Assembly: GCF_001424875.1 (NCBI RefSeq) | Contig: NZ_LMCT01000013.1 | Span: 37,229-101,228, forward strand | Direction: 5' to 3' | DNA from: Kitasatospora sp. Root107 | GTDB lineage: Bacteria > Actinomycetota > Actinomycetes > Streptomycetales > Streptomycetaceae | DNA: 64,000 nucleotides | Shown here: piece after piece, positions 54,405 through 64,000 of the stretch | How the letters are laid out: each line of letters begins with the position of its first letter | Numbering within the stretch: the stretch's first letter is position 1 | Notes under the pieces: generated by a model | What the model was told of the DNA's origin: nothing | What the model saw: only the letters and a program-made list of their open reading frames with translations | The model's database searches: none | Made by a program: the position numbers and the translations under genes

Positions 54405-55919
54405 ATGGACCTGACCGACTTCAGCGCAGGCGCGCAGTACATCGCGGGCCGGCTGACCGAGGGCACCGGTACGGAGCCCTTCCAGGTCGTCAACCCGGCC
54501 GACGGCAGCGTCGTCCAGCACGTCACGCTCGCCTCGACCGGCGACGTGGACACCGCCGTGGCGGCCGCGAAGGCCGCGCTGCCCGCCTGGTCCTTGGCCA
54601 CCCCCGGTGCCCGCTCGGAGGCGCTGCTCAAGCTGGCCGCCGTGCTGGCCGAGCACGCCGAGGACTTCGCCCGGGTGGAGACCGCGCAGACCGGCAAGCC
54701 GATCAAGCTCTCCACCGAGTTCGACGTGCCCGGCACGGTCGACAACACCTCGTTCTTCGCCGGGGCCGCCCGCAACCTGGAGGGCAAGGCCGCGGGGGAG
54801 TACTCCGGTGACCACACCTCGTACGTCCGCCGTGAGGCGATCGGCGTGGTCGGCTCGATCTCGCCCTGGAACTACCCGCTCCAGATGGCCGCCTGGAAGA
54901 TCCTCCCGGCGATCGCGGCGGGCAACACCATCGTGCTCAAGCCGGCCGAGCTGACCCCGCTCACCTCGCTGATGTTCGCCCGGGCCTGCACCGAGGCGGG
55001 CATCCCGGACGGTGTGGTCAACGTGCTCACCGGCGCCGGGCGCGGCGCGGGCGAGCACCTGGTCTCGCACCCGGACGTCGCGATGGTCTCCTTCACCGGC
55101 TCCACCCCGGTCGGCAAGCGGGTCGCCGAGCTCGCCACCGCGAGCGTCAAGCGCACCCACCTGGAGCTCGGCGGCAAGGCCCCGTTCGTGGTCTTCGACG
55201 ACGCCGACCTGGACGCCGCCGTGCACGGCGCGGTGGCCGCCTCGCTGATCAACGGCGGCCAGGACTGCACCGCCGCCACCCGCGCCTACGTGCAGCGCCC
55301 GCTGTACGACGCGTTCGTGGCGGGGGTCGCCGAGCTGTACGGCCAGGTCCGGATCGGCCACCCGCTGAACCCCGCGACCGACCTCGGCCCGCTGGTCTCG
55401 TACACCCACCGGGACCGGGTGGCCGGCTTCGTCGAGCGGGCCCGCTCGTACGCCACCGTGGTGACGGGTGGTCAGGCCCTGGGCCCGGGCCACGACGGCA
55501 CCGACCTCACCCCCGGCGCGTACTACCTCCCGACCCTGATCACCGGAGCCGCGCAGGACAGCGAGGTGGTGCAGGGCGAGATCTTCGGCCCGGTGCTGGT
55601 CGTGCTGCCCTTCGACTCCGACGAGGAGGGTCTGCGGCTGGCCAACGACACCCCCTACGGTCTGGCCGCCTCCGCGTGGACCCAGAACGTGCACCGCTCG
55701 CTGCGCGCCACCCGGGAGATCCAGGCCGGCTGTGTCTGGGTCAACGACCACATCCCGATCATCAGCGAGATGCCGCACGGCGGCTACAAGGCCTCCGGCT
55801 ACGGCAAGGACATGTCCCAGTACTCGCTGGACGAGTACACCCAGCTCAAGCACGTCATGTTCGACACCACTGCGGTGGCCAGGAAGGACTGGCACCGCAC
55901 GGTCTTCGGAGACAGATAA
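54405..55919 (+). CDS. Gamma-aminobutyraldehyde-type aldehyde dehydrogenase (second copy)
   Basis: A 504-residue ALDH. Catalytic Cys288 is in GQDCTAAT, and LELGGKAPFVVFDDADLD, PWNYPLQMAAWKIL and YKASGYGKDMSQYSLDEYT are typical of aminobutyraldehyde/betaine aldehyde dehydrogenases. ATG 54405 follows GGAGGAAC; the frame open to 54342 has no similarity. It heads the pot operon, suggesting that imported polyamines feed its aldehyde substrate. The 250 bp upstream contain no gene and form the divergent promoter with the PucR gene. Confidence 0.88.
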   Translation: MDLTDFSAGAQYIAGRLTEGTGTEPFQVVNPADGSVVQHVTLASTGDVDTAVAAAKAALPAWSLATPGARSEALLKLAAVLAEHAEDFARVETAQTGKPIKLSTEFDVPGTVDNTSFFAGAARNLEGKAAGEYSGDHTSYVRREAIGVVGSISPWNYPLQMAAWKILPAIAAGNTIVLKPAELTPLTSLMFARACTEAGIPDGVVNVLTGAGRGAGEHLVSHPDVAMVSFTGSTPVGKRVAELATASVKRTHLELGGKAPFVVFDDADLDAAVHGAVAASLINGGQDCTAATRAYVQRPLYDAFVAGVAELYGQVRIGHPLNPATDLGPLVSYTHRDRVAGFVERARSYATVVTGGQALGPGHDGTDLTPGAYYLPTLITGAAQDSEVVQGEIFGPVLVVLPFDSDEEGLRLANDTPYGLAASAWTQNVHRSLRATREIQAGCVWVNDHIPIISEMPHGGYKASGYGKDMSQYSLDEYTQLKHVMFDTTAVARKDWHRTVFGDR

Positions 55920-55965
55920 CCCCCGTCTGCTCCGCCACCTTCTTCCCCCGAAGGGTGTCCCCAGC

Positions 55966-57216
55966 ATGGAGTTCAACGAGATCGCCGACGGCATGTCAGC
56001 TCCCGTCCGCAAGGCGTGGGCGCGCAGTCTGACCAACGGCCGGGCCGCGATGTCACGGCGGATGCTGTTGCAGGCCACGGCCCTGATGGCAGGTACGGGC
56101 ACCCTCGCGGCCTGCGGCATACCCGCGGCCAAGTCCGGCTCCCAGGAGAGCGCGCCGGCCGCCGGGCCGGACAGCTCGGACACCGACAAGACGCTCAGCT
56201 TCTCCAACTGGCCGCTCTACATCGACGTGGACGCCAAGGACGAGACCAAGCGCCCCACGCTCGACGCCTTCACCGCCGCCACCGGGGTCAAGGTCAAGTA
56301 CACCGAGGACATCAACGACAACGTCGAGTTCTTCGGCAAGGTCAAGCCGCAGCTGGCGGCCGGTCAGGACACCGGCCGGGACCTGGTGGTGCTGACCGAC
56401 TGGATGGCCGGCCGGCTGATCCGGCTCGGCTGGGCACAGAAGCTGAACCCGGCCAACCTGACCAATGCGCTGACCAACCTGGAGGCCCGCTTCCGGGCCC
56501 CCGACTGGGACCCGGGGCGCCAGTACTCCTACCCCTGGACCAGCATCCAGACCGTGATCGCCTACAACAAGAAGGCGACCAAGGGGAAGGAGATCACCAG
56601 CGTCGCCCAGCTGCTGGACGACCCGGCGCTGAAGGGGCGGGTCACCTTCCTCTCCGAGATGCGCGACACCATCGGCATGGTGCTGCTCTCGATGGGCAAG
56701 GAGCCCGCGAAGTTCACCGCGGACGACTTCGACGCCGCGATCGCCCGGGTGCAGAAGGCCGTGGACAACAAGCAGATCCGCAAGTTCACCGGTAACGACT
56801 ACGGCCAGGAGCTCTCGTCCGGGGACATCGCGGCCTGCATCGCCTGGGGCGGGGACCTGATCCAGCTCAAGGCCGACAACCCCGACATCGAGTTCGTCAT
56901 CCCGGCCGAGGGCTACCTCTCCTCCACCGACAACATGCTCGTGCCGGCCAAGGCCCAGCACAAGAAGAACGCCGAACTGCTGATCAACTTCTACTACCAG
57001 CACGAGATCGCGGCGCAGCTCACGGCGGGGATCAACTACGTCTCCCCGGTGGCGGGCATGGAACCGGAGCTTGCGAAGATCGCGCCCGAGGTGGCGGAGA
57101 ACCCGTTGGTGGTGCCCACCCGGGAGATGGCGGCCAAGACCCACCTCTTCCGCAGCCTGACCGAAGCCGAGGAGACCGACTTCGAGAGCAAGTTCTCCAA
57201 GTTGATCGGCGCCTGA
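55966..57216 (+). CDS. potD: Polyamine ABC transporter substrate-binding lipoprotein (PotD-like)
   Basis: A 416-residue binding protein. An extra ~30-residue N-terminus precedes SRRMLLQATALMAGTGTLAAC, a twin-arginine plus lipobox signal. The body shares FSNWPLYIDVDAKDE, YTEDINDNVEFFGK and KFTGNDYGQELSSGD with the orphan copy. It precedes potA, potB and potC and is the likely partner of that transporter. The substrate is inferred to be spermidine or putrescine. Confidence 0.92.
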   Translation: MEFNEIADGMSAPVRKAWARSLTNGRAAMSRRMLLQATALMAGTGTLAACGIPAAKSGSQESAPAAGPDSSDTDKTLSFSNWPLYIDVDAKDETKRPTLDAFTAATGVKVKYTEDINDNVEFFGKVKPQLAAGQDTGRDLVVLTDWMAGRLIRLGWAQKLNPANLTNALTNLEARFRAPDWDPGRQYSYPWTSIQTVIAYNKKATKGKEITSVAQLLDDPALKGRVTFLSEMRDTIGMVLLSMGKEPAKFTADDFDAAIARVQKAVDNKQIRKFTGNDYGQELSSGDIAACIAWGGDLIQLKADNPDIEFVIPAEGYLSSTDNMLVPAKAQHKKNAELLINFYYQHEIAAQLTAGINYVSPVAGMEPELAKIAPEVAENPLVVPTREMAAKTHLFRSLTEAEETDFESKFSKLIGA

Positions 57217-57274
57217 CCCCCACCACGGCTCGGCTTCTCAAGCCAAGACAGCACCGGACAGAGAGACACCCCCC

Positions 57275-58420
57275 ATGACTGAGCAGCTGCGCGAGGCGGC
57301 GACGGCCGGTGGCGACGTACGCCTCACCGGTATAGGCAAGACCTACGGCGCGTTCACTGCCGTCCAACCGCTCGACCTGACCGTGCCGCAGGGCTCCTTC
57401 TTCGCCCTGCTCGGCGCCTCCGGCTGCGGCAAGACCACCACGCTGCGGATGATCGCCGGCCTGGAGGAGCCCACCAGCGGCACCGTCCTGATCGGGGGTC
57501 AGGACGTCACCGCGCTGCCGCCGTACAAGCGGCCGGTGAACACCGTCTTCCAGAGCTACGCGCTCTTCCCGCACCTGGACATCTTCGAGAACGTCGCCTT
57601 CGGCCTCCGCCGCCGGGGGAAGAAGGACGTGAAGAAGCAGGTCGAGGAGATGCTCGAACTGGTCGAGCTGGGCCCGTACGCCCGGCGCAAGCCGCACCAG
57701 CTCTCCGGTGGCCAGCAGCAGCGCGTCGCGGTCGCCCGCGCGCTGATCAACCACCCGCAGGTGCTGCTGCTCGACGAGCCGCTCGGCGCCCTCGACCTCA
57801 AGCTGCGCCGGCAGATGCAGCTAGAGCTCAAGCGGATCCAGACCGAGGTCGGCATCACCTTCGTGCACGTCACCCACGACCAGGAGGAGGCCATGACCAT
57901 GGCCGACACCATCGCGGTGATGAACGGCGGCCGGGTCGAGCAGCTCGGCGCCCCCGCCGACCTGTACGAGAACCCGGGCTCCACCTTCGTGGCCAACTTC
58001 CTCGGCCAGTCCAACCTGATCCCGGCCGAGGTCACCGGCAGCGCCGACGGCTCGCTGCTGCTGAGCGCGGGCGGTGCACGGCTCGCGATGCCGAAGGCCC
58101 GCTGCGCCACCGAGGCGAGCAGCGTCTACCTGGGCGTCCGGCCGGAGAAGATCACCATCGCCGGTGCCGACAGCGAGGTGGCCGAGGGCCGCAACCGGAT
58201 CACCGGCACCGTGGTCGACTCCAGCTTCATCGGCGTCTCCACCCAGTACGTGGTGCGCGCCGAGACCGGCCAGGAACTCGCGGTCTTCGAGCAGAACATG
58301 GACCGCGACACCCGGCTCACCCCCGGCGCCCCGGTCGTCCTGCACTGGAACCCGGCACACTCCTTCGGCCTGGACGCCGCCCAGGCGATCGACGCCGGCA
58401 CCGGGGAGGCCGCCGCGTGA
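57275..58420 (+). CDS. potA: Polyamine ABC transporter ATP-binding protein
   Basis: A 381-residue ATPase. Walker A GASGCGKT starts at residue 47, the signature is LSGGQQQR, Walker B runs into LLLDEPLGALD, and VTHDQEEAMTMAD includes the switch His. A C-terminal TOBE region (VYLGVRPEKITI) is typical of PotA. It overlaps potB by 4 nt (GTGA). Confidence 0.95.
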   Translation: MTEQLREAATAGGDVRLTGIGKTYGAFTAVQPLDLTVPQGSFFALLGASGCGKTTTLRMIAGLEEPTSGTVLIGGQDVTALPPYKRPVNTVFQSYALFPHLDIFENVAFGLRRRGKKDVKKQVEEMLELVELGPYARRKPHQLSGGQQQRVAVARALINHPQVLLLDEPLGALDLKLRRQMQLELKRIQTEVGITFVHVTHDQEEAMTMADTIAVMNGGRVEQLGAPADLYENPGSTFVANFLGQSNLIPAEVTGSADGSLLLSAGGARLAMPKARCATEASSVYLGVRPEKITIAGADSEVAEGRNRITGTVVDSSFIGVSTQYVVRAETGQELAVFEQNMDRDTRLTPGAPVVLHWNPAHSFGLDAAQAIDAGTGEAAA

Positions 58421-59340
58421 CCGCGACCGCCGAGGCGGCACCGACCCAGGTGATACCTCTTCAGGACCGGCCCCCGCGCCGCAGGCTGACGCCGTACTGG
58501 CTGCTGCTGCCCGGCCTCGCCTGGCTGGTGGTCTTCTTCGTGGTGCCGATGGTCTACCAGGCCTCCACCTCGCTGCAGACCGGTTCGCTGGAGCAGGGCT
58601 TCCAGCTGACCTGGCACTTCTCGACGTACTGGGACGCGCTGAGCGAGTACAAGTGGCACTTCGTCCGCTCGTTCGGCTTCTCCGCGATCGCCACCCTGCT
58701 CTGCCTGGCGATCGGCTACCCGCTGGCGTACACGATCGCCTTCAAGGCGAGCAAGCGCTGGCGGAACGTCATCCTGATCCTGGTGATCGCACCGTTCTTC
58801 ACCAGCTTCCTGATCCGCACGCTGGCCTGGAAGACCATCCTGTCGGACAGCGGCCCGGTGGTGGAGACGCTGAACGCGCTGCACCTGCTGAGCCTCACCG
58901 ACGCGATCGGCCTGACCACCGGTCAGCGGCTGCTGGCCACCCCGCTCGCGGTGATCTGCGGCCTGACGTACAACTTCCTGCCGTTCATGATCCTGCCGCT
59001 CTACACCTCGCTGGAGCGGATCGACCCCAGGCTGCACGAGGCGGCCGGTGACCTGTACGCGCGGCCGTTCACCACCTTCCGCAAGGTCACCTTCCCGATC
59101 TCGCTGCCGGGTGTGGTGGCGGGCACGCTGCTCACCTTCATCCCGGCCTCTGGCGACTACATCAACGCCCAGCTGCTCGGCTCGCCGAGCGAGCAGATGA
59201 TCGGCAACGCGATCCAGAAGCAGTTCCTGAACGTGCTCGACTACCCGACGGCCGCCGCTCTGAGCTTCATTCTGATGGCCCTGATCCTGGGCATGGTGAC
59301 GGTCTACATGCGCAAGGCCGGGACGGAGGAACTGGTCTGA
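58417..59340 (+). CDS. potB: Polyamine ABC transporter permease PotB
   Basis: A 307-residue membrane protein with six transmembrane segments. The EAA-like loop is LHEAAGDLYARPFTTFRKVTFPISLPG. Q-rich N-terminus and start GTG 58417, coupled to potA. Its stop overlaps the potC start (TGATG). Confidence 0.94.
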   Translation: MTATAEAAPTQVIPLQDRPPRRRLTPYWLLLPGLAWLVVFFVVPMVYQASTSLQTGSLEQGFQLTWHFSTYWDALSEYKWHFVRSFGFSAIATLLCLAIGYPLAYTIAFKASKRWRNVILILVIAPFFTSFLIRTLAWKTILSDSGPVVETLNALHLLSLTDAIGLTTGQRLLATPLAVICGLTYNFLPFMILPLYTSLERIDPRLHEAAGDLYARPFTTFRKVTFPISLPGVVAGTLLTFIPASGDYINAQLLGSPSEQMIGNAIQKQFLNVLDYPTAAALSFILMALILGMVTVYMRKAGTEELV

Positions 59341-60143
59341 TGAGCCGAATCGTGAAGTGGGTCCGGGCCCACCTGGTGGTGCTGGCCGGGGTGCTCGCCC
59401 TGGCCTACCTGGTGCTGCCCAACCTGGTGGTGCTGGCGTTCTCGTTCAACAAGCCCAACGGCAAGTTCAACTACGAGTGGAACGAGTTCTCCACCGACGC
59501 CTGGACCGACCCGTGCGGCGTCGCCGACATGTGCGGCTCGCTCTCGCTCAGTCTGCAGATCGCGGTGCTGGCCACCATCGGCGCCACCGTGCTCGGCACC
59601 ATGGTCGCCTTCGCGCTGGCCCGCTACCGGTTCCGGGGGAGGGGCGGCGCGACCGGCCTGATCTTCCTGCCGATGGCGATGCCCGAGGTGGTGATGGCCG
59701 CCTCGCTCGGCACCCTGTTCCTCAACATGCGGATCCCGTTCGGCTTCACCACGATCCTGATCGCGCACGTCATGTTCTGCCTGAGCTTCGTGGTGACGGC
59801 GGTCAAGGCCCGCGTGATGAGCATGGACCCGCGGCTGGAGCAGGCCGCCCAGGACCTCTACGCCACCCCCGTACAGACCTTCCTGAAGGTGACCCTGCCG
59901 CTCGCCGCCCCCGGCATCGCGGCCGGCGCGCTGCTCAGCTTCGCGCTCTCCTTCGACGACTTCATCATCACCCAGTTCAACTCGGGACCGACCACGGTCA
60001 CCTTCCCGATGTTCGTCTGGGGCGCCTCGCAGCGCGGCATCCCGGTGCAGGTCAACGTGATCGGCACCGCGATGTTCCTCGCCGCCGTGGTGCTGACGGT
60101 GGTCGGCCAGTGGGTCGGCAACCGTCGGAAGGCGCAAGCCTGA
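59340..60143 (+). CDS. potC: Polyamine ABC transporter permease PotC
   Basis: A 267-residue permease with six transmembrane segments. The EAA loop is LEQAAQDLYATPVQTFLKVTLPLAAPG. Together with PotB it forms the channel. It directly overlaps potB and is followed after 55 nt by the FAD oxidase gene. Confidence 0.94.
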   Translation: MSRIVKWVRAHLVVLAGVLALAYLVLPNLVVLAFSFNKPNGKFNYEWNEFSTDAWTDPCGVADMCGSLSLSLQIAVLATIGATVLGTMVAFALARYRFRGRGGATGLIFLPMAMPEVVMAASLGTLFLNMRIPFGFTTILIAHVMFCLSFVVTAVKARVMSMDPRLEQAAQDLYATPVQTFLKVTLPLAAPGIAAGALLSFALSFDDFIITQFNSGPTTVTFPMFVWGASQRGIPVQVNVIGTAMFLAAVVLTVVGQWVGNRRKAQA

Positions 60144-60198
60144 CATTCTGTTCGTACCAGCTGAAATACCTTCAATCCGCAGAAAGTAGCTGATAGGC

Positions 60199-61593
60199 AT
60201 GGACTCCGCCCGTGCGCTCAGTGATGCCCGACCCACCCCCTTCTGGCTGGAGGATCCGGGCCGCCCGGAGACCCTGCCCGCCCTGGTGGGTGACACCAGG
60301 TGCGACCTGCTGGTGGTCGGCGGCGGCTACTCCGGACTCTGGACCGCACTGATCGCCAAGGAGCGCGACCCCTCGCTGGACGTCGTCCTGATCGAGGGTC
60401 ACGAGATCGGCTGGGCGGCGTCCGGGCGCAACGGCGGCTTCTGCGCCTCGAGCCTCACCCACGGCTTCGGCAACGGCCTCCAGCGCTGGCCCGGCGAACT
60501 GGCCGAGCTGGAGCGCCAGGGCCTGGCCAACCTGAACGAGATCGAGGCCTCGATCAAGCGGTACGGCATCGACTGCGAGTGGGAGCGCACCGGCGAGATC
60601 GACATCGCCACCCAGCCGCACCAGCTGGCCGAACTGCGCGAGGTCGCCGAGGCGGTCACCGAGTACGGCGGCGAGCTCACCTTCCTGGACGCCGACCAGC
60701 TCCGCGAGCAGGTCGACTCGCCCACCTTCCTGGGCGGCATCTGGGACAAGGAGGGGGTGGCCATGCTGCACCCCGCCAAGCTCGCCTGGGGCCTGCGGGA
60801 GGCTTGCCTCGCCCAGGGCGTCCGGATCTTCGAGCGCACCAAGGGCCTGGCACTCGCCGAGCAGGGCAGCGGGATGGCCGTCCGCACGCCGTACGGGCGG
60901 GTCTTCGCCCGCAAGGTCGCGCTCGGCACCAACGCCTTCCCCTCGCTGGTCAAGCGGGTCCGGCCGTACATCGTCCCGGTGTACGACTACGCCCTGATGA
61001 CCGAGCCGCTCACCGACGAGCAGCTCGCCTCGATCGGCTGGACCGGACGGCAGGGGCTGAGCGACAGCGCCAACAAGTTCCACTACTTCCGGCTCTCCGC
61101 CGACAACCGCATCCTCTGGGGCGGCTACGACACCATCTACCACTTCGGCAGCAAGCTGCAGGCCGAGCACGACCAGCGGCCGGAGACCTTCCGCACCCTG
61201 GCGCTGCAGTTCTTCCAGACCTTCCCGCAGCTGGACGGCGTCCGCTTCACCAACGCCTGGGGCGGGGCGATCGACACCTGCACCCGGTTCTCCGCCTTCT
61301 TCGACACCGCCTACAAGGGCAAGGTCGCCTACGCGGCCGGCTTCACCGGCCTCGGTGTCGGCGCCACCCGTTACGGCGCCGAGGTGATGCTCGACCTGCT
61401 GGCCGGTGAGCTGACGGAGCGTACGGCGCTGGAGATGGTGCGCAGCAAGCCGCTGCCGTTCCCACCCGAGCCGGTGCGCTGGGCCGGGATCGAGATGACC
61501 AAGTGGTCGCTGGACCGCTCGGACCGGCGTGGCGGGCAGCGCAACCTGTGGCTGCGCACGCTGGACCGGATGGGGCTGGGCTTCGACAGCTGA
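60199..61593 (+). CDS. FAD-dependent amine oxidase, PuuB-like
   Basis: A 464-residue flavoprotein of the DAO/glycine oxidase family. The dinucleotide motif is DLLVVGGGYSGLWTALIA with GWAASGRNGGF. The C-terminal FAD contact GFTGLGVGATRYGAEVMLDLL is typical. Members next to polyamine genes include gamma-glutamylputrescine oxidase PuuB. Here it may oxidise an imported polyamine or a glutamylated form to an aldehyde for the dehydrogenases. No gamma-glutamylputrescine synthetase is in this window. ATG 60199. Confidence 0.87.
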   Translation: MDSARALSDARPTPFWLEDPGRPETLPALVGDTRCDLLVVGGGYSGLWTALIAKERDPSLDVVLIEGHEIGWAASGRNGGFCASSLTHGFGNGLQRWPGELAELERQGLANLNEIEASIKRYGIDCEWERTGEIDIATQPHQLAELREVAEAVTEYGGELTFLDADQLREQVDSPTFLGGIWDKEGVAMLHPAKLAWGLREACLAQGVRIFERTKGLALAEQGSGMAVRTPYGRVFARKVALGTNAFPSLVKRVRPYIVPVYDYALMTEPLTDEQLASIGWTGRQGLSDSANKFHYFRLSADNRILWGGYDTIYHFGSKLQAEHDQRPETFRTLALQFFQTFPQLDGVRFTNAWGGAIDTCTRFSAFFDTAYKGKVAYAAGFTGLGVGATRYGAEVMLDLLAGELTERTALEMVRSKPLPFPPEPVRWAGIEMTKWSLDRSDRRGGQRNLWLRTLDRMGLGFDS

Positions 61594-61608
61594 CGATGCC
61601 GTTGGGGG

Positions 61609-61640
61609 GTGGGGCGCTCCGTTTCGACGGGGCGCCCCAC
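61609..61640 (+). terminator. Rho-independent-like terminator after the FAD oxidase
   Basis: gtggggcgc (61609-61617) and gcgccccac (61632-61640) pair around a 14-nt loop and are followed by gcttttt, a rare U tract for this genome. Confidence 0.85.
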
Positions 61641-61729
61641 GCTTTTTGGCGTTTCTGTTCGGCGTTTACGTGTAAGAGACCGGTGCTGCGTGCCTCTCCC
61701 TCCTGACAGGTACCCGAGTAGGAGGACCG

Positions 61730-62185
61730 ATGGAGAGCACCCCTGGCGGCCGAGCGGTCAACTGGCTGGCTGCCGCGGCACCCGACCCGCAGGTCTGCCG
61801 AGCGGAGTGGGAGAGCAGCGGCCGGGGCGTCATGCTGCTCCCGGCCGGGCGGCTCTGGGACGTGCTGCTGGTCCCCGGACCGCTCGGCCACCCGACCTTC
61901 GACCTGCTCGCCCGGGGGGCCGGTACCAGGGCTCGCGGCGCCGGGCCGGTGTACGCGGACTTCGCGGACGGGCAGCTCGGCTTCCTGGTGCCGGTCGGCA
62001 CCGCTGGGCGCTGGGTGGGCACCGGCGTACGGAGTGCGGGCGCCGGCACCTGGGTGGCGCTGCCGCACCCGGCCGGGGCCACCCGGGGGCTGCGCTGGCT
62101 GGCCGCACCGGACGGGTCGGGGCAGCTGACCGATCCGGCGGTGCTGGAGCTGGCCCTGCACGACGCGGCGGCCCGGCTGCTGTGA
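61730..62185 (+). CDS. Small Prim-Pol-like protein
   Basis: A 151-residue protein behind TAGGAGGACCG. Its GVMLLPAGRLWDVLLVP and SAGAGTWVALPHP segments parallel LLPTGRSFDVLDAP and GEGDYVAAPPT in the 226-residue protein at 7899, both in the order seen in the bifunctional primase/polymerase N-domain. The N-terminal Cys-rich and GW parts are missing, and catalytic acids are not evident. It is isolated between a terminator and mmsA. Function unknown; enzymatic activity is unlikely. Confidence 0.55.
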   Translation: MESTPGGRAVNWLAAAAPDPQVCRAEWESSGRGVMLLPAGRLWDVLLVPGPLGHPTFDLLARGAGTRARGAGPVYADFADGQLGFLVPVGTAGRWVGTGVRSAGAGTWVALPHPAGATRGLRWLAAPDGSGQLTDPAVLELALHDAAARLL

Positions 62186-62440
62186 CGGCTGGGTGGTTGA
62201 TACGGGTGGCTGATGCTGGGTGGTGGCTGGTGCAGAAACGTCCCTGCCGGGAGCGGCTCGGCGACGACCTGTAAGGCTGAATCTCCATTCCCCGTCAGCC
62301 TGTTCGTTGAGCCGGGGCGCGCGGGTGAGCAGACTGGAGAACGAGCGCGGTAGCCCGTGATCCCGCTGCCCGGCCGATGCCGGCGGCGCCGTACAGGGAC
62401 CGTCGGCCAGGCGCCGAACGGACTTCGGAGGCAGACGACC

Positions 62441-63964
<1,524 letters not shown>

Positions 63965-64000
63965 GCCTCGCCTGATCTGACGGCGGCCCGCACCGGTGAC

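Overview
The window is a high-GC actinobacterial chromosome segment, most likely from Streptomyces or the closely related Kitasatospora. Supporting signs are GC-rich third codon positions, frequent GTG starts, ATGA/TGATG/GTGA gene couplings, and the order smc-ftsY-nsdA-amtB-glnK-glnD-ffh ... rpsP-khpA-rimM-trmD-rplS-four signal peptidases-nudix-DUF2469-yraN-comM-dprA-whiG ... rpsB-tsf-pyrH-frr-cdsA-rlmN, which is the conserved core order I know from streptomycetes. No tRNA, rRNA, CRISPR array, phage or transposase gene was recognised.

Region 1 (1-9.1 kb): the 3' part of a WXG100-like gene coupled to a PH-like protein gene, acylphosphatase acyP with a start codon inside an inverted repeat, a small coiled-coil protein, smc, a decayed NCS1 nucleobase permease, ftsY, a dispersed palindromic element, and a stand-alone Prim-Pol-like protein. 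Region 2 (9-22 kb): nsdA, the nitrogen module amtB-glnK-glnD with a GlnR-type site upstream, SRP GTPase ffh, a GNAT acetyltransferase, an ftsH paralogue, a methyltransferase, and a short archaeal/eukaryotic-type prolyl-tRNA synthetase. Region 3 (22-31 kb): the ribosomal/tRNA-modification block rpsP-khpA-rimM-trmD-rplS, then four consecutive type I signal peptidases, a Nudix hydrolase and a DUF2469 protein. Region 4 (31-37.4 kb): DnaA-box-like sites, yraN with a large insertion, comM, dprA, the sporulation sigma factor whiG, a TetR regulator, and an M23 peptidase whose frame runs antisense through the tetR 3' end. Region 5 (37.4-45.6 kb): rpsB-tsf-pyrH-frr-cdsA-rlmN with strong hairpin terminators, then a two-gene ABC exporter-like unit with a degenerate ATPase.

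Region 6 (45.6-64 kb) looks like a polyamine uptake and catabolism cluster. It holds two class III aminotransferases, Lrp and PucR regulators, two aldehyde dehydrogenases of the aminobutyraldehyde type, two PotD-like Tat-lipoproteins, PotABC, and a PuuB-like FAD oxidase. These would import putrescine/spermidine and oxidise them via aminoaldehydes towards GABA and succinate. A second Prim-Pol-like protein and a CoA-acylating methylmalonate/malonate-semialdehyde dehydrogenase (mmsA) follow.

The least explained items are the two inverted copies of a ~110-bp palindromic element, a separate 161-bp palindrome beside the aminotransferase, the pair of degenerate Prim-Pol-like proteins, the NCS1 permease relic, the competing hairpin arms after rlmN, and the ABC ATPase with altered signature and Walker B motifs. 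None is firmly a new system from sequence alone.
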